From: W11650 sp963545585
GTDB taxonomy: Bacteria; Bacillota; Clostridia; Lachnospirales; Vallitaleaceae
DNA: 18,429 bases
Assembly: GCA_963545585.1 (NCBI GenBank)
Contig: CAUUKX010000037.1
Coordinates: 1 to 18,429, forward strand
Reading direction: 5' to 3'
In this document: piece after piece, positions 14,187 to 18,429 of the stretch
Position numbering within the stretch: the stretch's first letter is position 1
How the letters are laid out: every line of letters begins with the position of its first letter
Position numbers and translations under genes: made by a program
The notes under the pieces: model-generated
Told to the model about the DNA's origin: nothing
What the model saw: the letters and a program-made list of their open reading frames with translations, nothing else
Databases searched by the model: none

Positions 14187-14516
14187 ATGTTTCATTTTTT
14201 TAAAAAAGAGACAAAAAAGAAATATGAAGAAATTAATGTCAACGAACTGGATGATTTAATTGGCCGGATTGAATTGATTGATGTGCGCGAGGGCAATGAA
14301 TTTGAGGAAAGCAGTCTGAAAACGGCACAAAATATTCCGATGCTGGTGTTGCTGCAAACGCCGGATAAGTTTTTAAGCAAGGATAAGACCTACTATATTC
14401 TTTGTCAGACTGGAAAGAAAAGCAAGCTGACAGCTGAAACGCTGGCGGCGCAGGGCTACCGAGTGGTTAGTGTCAGTGATGGGATGTCGAATTATCAGGG
14501 GAAAAATAAAAAATAA
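14187..14516 (+). CDS. Rhodanese-like domain protein
   Basis: 109-aa single-domain rhodanese homology protein, probably cytoplasmic, handling sulfane sulfur as a persulfide on its active cysteine. The first motif, LIDVREGNEFEE (Asp32-Val33-Arg34-Glu35), and the active loop CQTGKKS with Cys73 are both intact. The ending YRVVSVSDGMSNYQGK is the usual terminal 'GG...W' region in a diverged form. A short basic N-terminal segment, FFKKETKKK, precedes the domain. ATG 14187 follows AAGGAGG at 14176-14182, an excellent site, with its own promoter at 14078-14106. Acceptor and pathway are not indicated by the neighbours. The uridine kinase gene follows after 84 bp, a gap that contains a copy of the inverted-repeat end discussed at 16297. 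Confidence 0.87.
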   Translation: MFHFFKKETKKKYEEINVNELDDLIGRIELIDVREGNEFEESSLKTAQNIPMLVLLQTPDKFLSKDKTYYILCQTGKKSKLTAETLAAQGYRVVSVSDGMSNYQGKNKK

Positions 14517-14519
14517 TAG

Positions 14520-14535
14520 TTATAGTTCAGGCAAG
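14520..14535 (+). repeat. Solo copy of the 16297 element's end sequence
   Basis: TTATAGTTCAGGCAAG here matches 16295-16310 (TTACAGTTCAGGCAAG) at 15 of 16 bases. No inverted partner is visible nearby, so it could be a remnant or an unoccupied site. Confidence 0.5.
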
Positions 14536-14600
14536 GGAAATCAAAGACAGCAGAGTGGTCAGTAAAAACTTGACTTTGAAAGCGGCAAGGAAAGGAAACA

Positions 14601-15221
14601 ATGAAAAAAACGATTATTGTGGGGGTGGCCGGCGGCTCTGCCTCGGGGAAAACAACCGTAGTTTCGGAGATTATGAGAAGATTCGGCGATCAGGTCGAGG
14701 TGATGAGTCATGATTATTATTACAACGATCAGGCGGAAATGCCGATGGAAGAGCGCTATCGCCAAAATTATGACCATCCCGACGCTTATGAAACGGAGCG
14801 GCTGGTCGAGGATATCCGGCGGCTGAAAGAGGGGCAGGCAATTTATCGCCCGACCTATGACTATACGCGGTATACCAGAGGAAAAGAAGAGGTTTTGGTT
14901 GAGCCGAAGCGGGTGGTTATTGTCGAGGGAATTTTAATCTTAGAAGATAAAGCGCTGCGGGAGCTGATGGATATTAAGATTTATGTTGATACCGATTCCG
15001 ACGAGCGGCTGATGCGCCGCCTGACCAGAGACATGGCTGAGCGGGGACGGACAGTTGAGTCGGTGCTGGAGCAGTACCGCAAAACGGTTAAGCCGATGCA
15101 TGAGCAGTATGTGGAACCGTCGAAAAAGTATGCTGATATTATTTTGCCCCGAGGCGGTGAAAATAAAATCGGGATTGAAATTATTTTAAGGCATTTAAAG
15201 AGCTATATTCAGGCAGAATAG
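14601..15221 (+). CDS. udk: Uridine kinase
   Basis: 206-aa P-loop kinase that phosphorylates uridine (and cytidine) to the monophosphate in pyrimidine salvage, in the cytoplasm. Walker A is GGSASGKT at residues 11-18. The HDYYYND segment and the NYDHPDAYE block are characteristic of Udk/PRK-type kinases. IVEGILIL forms the second phosphate-binding strand. The lid region RRLTRDMAERGRT carries the conserved arginines. Length and motif order fit bacterial Udk. ATG 14601 follows AAAGG at 14591-14595 (AAGGAAAGG context). The isomerase gene starts 7 bp after its stop, so the two are very likely cotranscribed. Confidence 0.93.
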   Translation: MKKTIIVGVAGGSASGKTTVVSEIMRRFGDQVEVMSHDYYYNDQAEMPMEERYRQNYDHPDAYETERLVEDIRRLKEGQAIYRPTYDYTRYTRGKEEVLVEPKRVVIVEGILILEDKALRELMDIKIYVDTDSDERLMRRLTRDMAERGRTVESVLEQYRKTVKPMHEQYVEPSKKYADIILPRGGENKIGIEIILRHLKSYIQAE

Positions 15222-15228
15222 AGGAGAA

Positions 15229-16221
15229 ATGGAAAAAACGGCGCAAAGAAAAGACGAGCATTTACAATATGCCCTGCACTTTCACAATCAGCAAAACCCG
15301 GAATGGGATTCGGTTTCCCTGCCGCTGTGTTCCCTGCCGGAGCTGAATCTGGATGAGGTCAGTCTGCACACGGAAATCATGGGATTTTCCCTAAATTATC
15401 CTTTTTATATCAATGCCATGACGGGCGGCAGCCGGCAGGCAGAGGAATGGAACCGAAGTCTGGCGATTTTGGCGAGGGAATGTGGTTTGATGCTGGTCAT
15501 GGGCTCTTACGGCATTGCCCTGCACCAGCCGGAAGCAAAGCGGTCATTTGCCGTGATTCGCCGGGAAGCGCCGAATATTTGTCTGGGTGTTAATTTAGGG
15601 GCGGATAAAACGCCGGCTGAGGCCCAGCAGGCGATTGAGGAAACGGCGGCCGATTTTTTGCAGCTTCATATCAATCCTTTGCAGGAATTGATCATGCCGG
15701 AGGGGGAAAGAAACTTTCGGGGCTGGCGCAGTCATATTGAAGAAATTGTACAAAAAAGCCCGGTGCCGGTGATGGTTAAGCAGGTCGGTTTCGGTATGAG
15801 CCGGGAGGATATTGCGGGGCTTTTGGCGACCGGGGTAAAAACAATTGATATCAGCGGCCGGGGCGGGACGAACTTTGCCAAGATTGAAAATGCCCGCCGG
15901 GACAGGCCTTTTGCCGAATTAGAGAATTTGGGCATTTCGACGGTCGAATCCTTAAAAAACAGTTGGGACTTTCAGGGGCAGGCGGAGTTTTTAGCTTCCG
16001 GCGGGATTAAAAATGCGCTCCATATTGCCAAGGCCTTAGTATTGGGAGCCAAAGCGGCCGGACTGGCGGGGCAGATTTTATATTTGCTGAAAGAAAAGGG
16101 TCTGACGGAAACCATTGCCGAGGTTGAACACTGGAAAGAGGAATTAAAGCGGCTGTATTTGCTATGCGGTGTAAAAAACACCGCTGGTCTAAACCGACTG
16201 GCGGCGGGGGAAAAGGAGTGA
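15229..16221 (+). CDS. fni: Type 2 isopentenyl-diphosphate delta-isomerase (FMN-dependent)
   Basis: 330-aa flavoenzyme that interconverts isopentenyl and dimethylallyl diphosphate with reduced FMN and Mg2+, supplying isoprenoid precursors in the cytoplasm. The N-terminal substrate-binding RKDEHLQYAL is intact. The FMN site begins with NAMTGGS (64-68 = MTGGS) and continues with VMGSYGIAL. KQVGFGMS and DISGRGGTNFAKIEN (207-221) are the core TIM-barrel signatures. ASGGIKN and a GLAGQILY phosphate-binding segment follow. Length is normal for the family. ATG 15229 follows GAGGAG at 15221-15226, which overlaps the uridine kinase stop codon, so the two genes are probably coupled. The pairing is probably only transcriptional, because the reactions are unrelated. 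Confidence 0.93.
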   Translation: MEKTAQRKDEHLQYALHFHNQQNPEWDSVSLPLCSLPELNLDEVSLHTEIMGFSLNYPFYINAMTGGSRQAEEWNRSLAILARECGLMLVMGSYGIALHQPEAKRSFAVIRREAPNICLGVNLGADKTPAEAQQAIEETAADFLQLHINPLQELIMPEGERNFRGWRSHIEEIVQKSPVPVMVKQVGFGMSREDIAGLLATGVKTIDISGRGGTNFAKIENARRDRPFAELENLGISTVESLKNSWDFQGQAEFLASGGIKNALHIAKALVLGAKAAGLAGQILYLLKEKGLTETIAEVEHWKEELKRLYLLCGVKNTAGLNRLAAGEKE

Positions 16222-16296
16222 AAGAGTCTTTCCGACCATGTGATATTTATTATATAAAATAGAGATAAATATCGATGTCAAGTAGGAAGAAAAATT

Positions 16297-16443
16297 ACAG
16301 TTCAGGCAAGACACTCGAAATTCGTTGATGTTTCAAAGAATTTCGAGTGTGTGCGTTAAGCAAATGGATTTATATATGATACTCCCGTGTGAAAGCAAGC
16401 TTTCCCGAGCGGTATCATATATAAATCCGCTTGCCTGAACTGT
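16297..16443. mobile_element. 147-bp nested-palindrome element with 14-bp perfect inverted ends
   Basis: ACAGTTCAGGCAAG (16297-16310) and its exact reverse complement (16430-16443) enclose two perfect hairpins. Hairpin one pairs ACACTCGAAATTC (16311-16323) with 16338-16350, with a further TTGA/TCAA stem in its loop. Hairpin two pairs GGATTTATATATGATAC (16366-16382) with 16412-16428, and holds GAAAGC-aa-GCTTTC in its loop. The absence of coding capacity and the perfect ends suggest a miniature mobile element or a folded RNA; the end sequence recurs at 14520-14535. Confidence 0.6.
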
Positions 16444-16653
16444 GGACCATGACAAACGCATGAACATACAAAATGCACAATGAATATTCTTATACATCCA
16501 TTTTACCATTCGCAAAAGTGTATAATTCTAAGAAACAAAGTTCTTGAAAAAGAAAAAAATCTATTTTCCAAAATATTTTTATGCAACTTTGCATTTAGGT
16601 GCTAATATTTTTTGTACAAAATTACATTCATGCGTTTGTCGTGAACTGTGGAC
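16436..16653. mobile_element. Second MITE-like unit: 14-bp inverted repeats inside 12-bp direct repeats
   Basis: TGAACTGTGGAC occurs at 16436-16447 and again at 16642-16653. Just inside, GACAAACGCATGAA (16451-16464) is the exact inverse of 16627-16640. The arrangement is that of a ~194-bp AT-rich insertion between target duplications, joined to the right end of the previous element. It has no coding capacity, and 12 bp is long for a target duplication, so the interpretation is tentative. Confidence 0.5.
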
Positions 16654-16661
16654 AAAAACAC

Positions 16662-16690
16662 TTGACAACTGGACTTTTATGCGTTATGAT
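16662..16690 (+). promoter_or_regulatory. Sigma-A promoter of the T-box/transporter transcript
   Basis: Consensus TTGACA at 16662-16667, a 17-bp spacer and TATGAT at 16685-16690. This is the best promoter in the window. The predicted start is near 16697, just ahead of T-box stem I. Confidence 0.8.
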
Positions 16691-16699
16691 ACATGAAAT

Positions 16700-16957
16700 A
16701 AATAAACAGCGCCGAGGATAAAGAAGGAGTACGAGCCGTGTGTTTGCGCAGAGAGGTAGCGGGTGGTGGAAGCTATTGAAATGCCGGTTTGGAAGGTAGT
16801 CTTTTAGGTTCATTCTGAAATTGCAGTAGGAAATGACGGGTTGAGCTCACGTTATCGAGCAGCAGCATTGTTGGATGCGAGAGTGCCGAGTAATTCGGAA
16901 AAAAGGTGGTACCGCGAGAGATTCGTCCTTTGTATTGAAAAATACAAAGGACTTTTT
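16700..16957 (+). promoter_or_regulatory. T-box riboswitch leader (probably valine/branched-chain)
   Basis: The conserved T-box AAGGTGGTACCGCG lies at 16903-16916, with UGGU at 16907-16910 to pair with an uncharged tRNA acceptor end. Stem I contains AGTA at 16728-16731 opposite GGAAGGTAG (16791-16799), which carries the specifier codon. Flanking pairs AAAGA/TCTTT and GAGCCG/CGGTTT close the specifier loop. Candidate specifiers are GUA (Val, 16796-16798) and GGU (Gly, 16795-16797). UGGU needs a tRNA discriminator A, which fits Val and not the usual U of tRNA-Gly, and the downstream gene is a branched-chain transporter. Uncharged tRNA would favour antitermination and transporter expression. Confidence 0.9.
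16925..16957 (+). terminator. T-box-controlled intrinsic terminator
   Basis: A perfect 12-bp stem (GTCCTTTGTATT 16925-16936 with 16941-16952) capped by a GAAA tetraloop and followed by TTTTT. It lies directly after the T-box sequence and before the transporter's ribosome binding site. Confidence 0.9.
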
Positions 16958-16991
16958 AAATTTTTAATTTTTCCAGTAAAGGAGGAAGAAA

Positions 16992-18299
16992 ATGAAAGAA
17001 AAATTAAGTTTAAGACAGTATATGTTGATTGGAACAATGCTTTTCGGAATGTTCTTTGGAGCGGGCAATTTGATCGTGCCGCCGATGACCGGGAAGCTGG
17101 CTGGTGAAGAGTTGTGGAGTGCTATGTTTTTCTTCAGCATTACCGCAGTAGCGCTGCCGGTTTTGGGAGTGGTGGCGGTGGCCAAAGCCGGCAGCTTGAA
17201 AAATTTGGCGGAACGGGTCAGCCCGCGCTTTGCGGGGATCTTTACGGCGGCTATTTATTTATCCATCGGGCCGGTGCTGGCTATTCCCAGAGCCAGTACG
17301 GTTGCTTTTGAAATGGGGGCTAAGCCTTATCTGCCAGCTGCTTTTTCTGAGCGTTTGGTTTTGTTTCTTTATTCTTTACTGTTTTTTGCTATCGTTTATT
17401 GGCTGGCACTAAATCCCAGCAAGTTAGTGGAGCGGCTTGGCAAAATCATTACCCCGACGCTGCTGGGCTTGATGCTGATTTTATTTGCGACTGCTCTGAT
17501 TAACGGAATGCCAGCGATAGGAGCGGCAGCGACCACTGCTTATCAGGAGCATCCGGGGCTGACCGGGCTGATTGACGGCTATATGACGATGGATACGATT
17601 GCCGCCCTCAACTTTGGAATCGTTATTTCTATGGTTATTCGGGAGTTTCAGGTGACAGAGGAAAAGGCGATTGTCCGGGCAACGGTTAAGGCGGGCAGCT
17701 TTGCCGGGCTGCTGCTGGCAGTTATTTATTTCGTTTTGGCTTATTTGGGGGCTTCCAGTGCCGGACTTTTTGCCGATGCAACCAATGGCGCTCAAATTTT
17801 AAGCCGCTTGTCGAATCATCTTTTTGGACAAAGCGGTGCGATTTTAACCGGCGCGATTTTTACTTTGGCTTGTTTAAGTGTTTCGGTTGGACTGGTTACT
17901 TCTTCGGGTAAATATTTTGCTGCGATTTATCCGCGCTTTTCCTATAAAGCTTGGGTCAGCTTATGGACGCTGCTCAGTTTGGCGTTTGCCAATATTGGTT
18001 TGGATGCGATTTTAAAGTACAATGTGACGGTGCTTTATGTTCTTTATCCGATTGCCATTGTCTTGATTTTTTTGGCGCTGCTCCATCACTGGCTGCCGAC
18101 CGGACGGCTGATTTACCGGGCGCCGGTTTACACGGCCATGATCATCAGCGCGGTGGCGGCGCTGGCAACGGAACTGGGAATGGAAATCCCGCTGATTTAT
18201 CCGCTGTTTGCCCGGCTGCCGCTGCATGAGGTTAAATTGTCATGGCTGCTGCCGGCGCTGCTTATCTTTGGACTGACTTGGACGCGGGGGGGGGCGTAA
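16992..18299 (+). CDS. brnQ: Branched-chain amino acid transporter (LIVCS family, BrnQ-like)
   Basis: 435-aa polytopic inner-membrane carrier of the LIVCS family, which imports leucine, isoleucine and valine with Na+ or H+. The N-terminal signature MLFGMFFGAGNLIVPP is intact. About twelve hydrophobic segments run through the protein, including the family's LSIGPVLAIPRAS segment. ATG 16992 follows AAAGGAGG at 16978-16985. A T-box leader with its own promoter controls it, in agreement with a response to uncharged branched-chain tRNA. The last codons contain a run of nine G residues (18286-18294), so the reported C terminus (RGGA) depends on that count. One more G would extend the protein by about 14 residues. 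Confidence 0.93.
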   Translation: MKEKLSLRQYMLIGTMLFGMFFGAGNLIVPPMTGKLAGEELWSAMFFFSITAVALPVLGVVAVAKAGSLKNLAERVSPRFAGIFTAAIYLSIGPVLAIPRASTVAFEMGAKPYLPAAFSERLVLFLYSLLFFAIVYWLALNPSKLVERLGKIITPTLLGLMLILFATALINGMPAIGAAATTAYQEHPGLTGLIDGYMTMDTIAALNFGIVISMVIREFQVTEEKAIVRATVKAGSFAGLLLAVIYFVLAYLGASSAGLFADATNGAQILSRLSNHLFGQSGAILTGAIFTLACLSVSVGLVTSSGKYFAAIYPRFSYKAWVSLWTLLSLAFANIGLDAILKYNVTVLYVLYPIAIVLIFLALLHHWLPTGRLIYRAPVYTAMIISAVAALATELGMEIPLIYPLFARLPLHEVKLSWLLPALLIFGLTWTRGGA

Positions 18300-18371
18300 C
18301 GGCCGGGCGTAAACCGGTAGTGAAAAAAATTCCGGAATAAGATGGGCTTTACTCAGCGAATAATTTTTTTA

Positions 18372-18396
18372 GGGAATTTGAGTTTCCCCATTTTTT
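18372..18396 (+). terminator. Terminator-like hairpin after the transporter gene
   Basis: GGGAA and TTCCC form a 5-bp stem with a 7-nt loop, followed by CATTTTTT. The stem is short but correctly placed about 75 bp after the stop codon. Confidence 0.45.
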
Positions 18397-18429
18397 GACA
18401 ACAAAACAAGTCCAACTAGCCAGTTGAAG

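Larger units (their letters stand above)
16222..16991. other. 770-bp structured intergenic region
   Basis: No protein gene is supported here. In order it holds a nested palindromic element (16297-16443), an AT-rich unit with inverted ends flanked by direct repeats (16436-16653), a strong promoter (16662-16690) and the T-box leader of the transporter gene (about 16700-16957). No clear T-tailed terminator for the upstream operon is visible other than these palindromes. Confidence 0.7.

Overview
The window looks like chromosomal DNA of a low-to-moderate GC Bacillota, most likely an anaerobic Clostridia-type bacterium. The signs are strong AGGAGG-like ribosome binding sites, sigma-A promoters (TTGACA/TTGACT, 17 bp, TATGAT), a T-box riboswitch, a type 2 isopentenyl-diphosphate isomerase, and an AlgI-type acyltransferase paired with a DHHW protein. 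I cannot name a species. Every confident gene is on the + strand.

Layout. (1) 1-4680, housekeeping/envelope DNA of about 45-50% GC: a cysteine glutathione peroxidase, a HAD phosphatase, then an MBOAT O-acyltransferase (AlgI-like) and a DHHW partner protein, which probably act together in acylating a surface polymer. (2) 4681-10162, a sharply AT-rich island: a ParA-type ATPase, a 171-aa unknown, a 259-aa helical unknown, a possible 37-aa microprotein, and a 921-aa SF1 helicase with a roughly 520-aa N-terminal region I do not recognise. The first three genes overlap, as in a translationally coupled operon. No ParB, replication protein or transposase is present. This is the best candidate for an undescribed system; a defence or DNA-maintenance role is inference. 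Possible decayed coding sequence lies at its 3' end. (3) 10163-14516: a nucleoside phosphorylase-like protein, a membrane-anchored metallophosphoesterase, a membrane protein with zinc ribbons before and after its second membrane region, and a rhodanese-domain protein. (4) 14601-18299: uridine kinase and type 2 IPP isomerase in tight tandem, then a BrnQ-type branched-chain amino acid transporter behind a T-box leader with its own promoter and terminator.

The intergenic DNA is unusually structured. A roughly 43-bp double-hairpin repeat is dispersed at 145-240, 774-926, 1851-1891 and (degenerate) 10947-10975. A 139-bp element with 17-bp perfect inverted ends sits at 11979-12117. A 147-bp nested palindrome with 14-bp inverted ends is at 16297-16443, with one further copy of its end sequence at 14520-14535. 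A second inverted-repeat unit follows immediately, flanked by 12-bp direct repeats (16436-16653). No tRNA, rRNA, CRISPR array or intact transposase was found.
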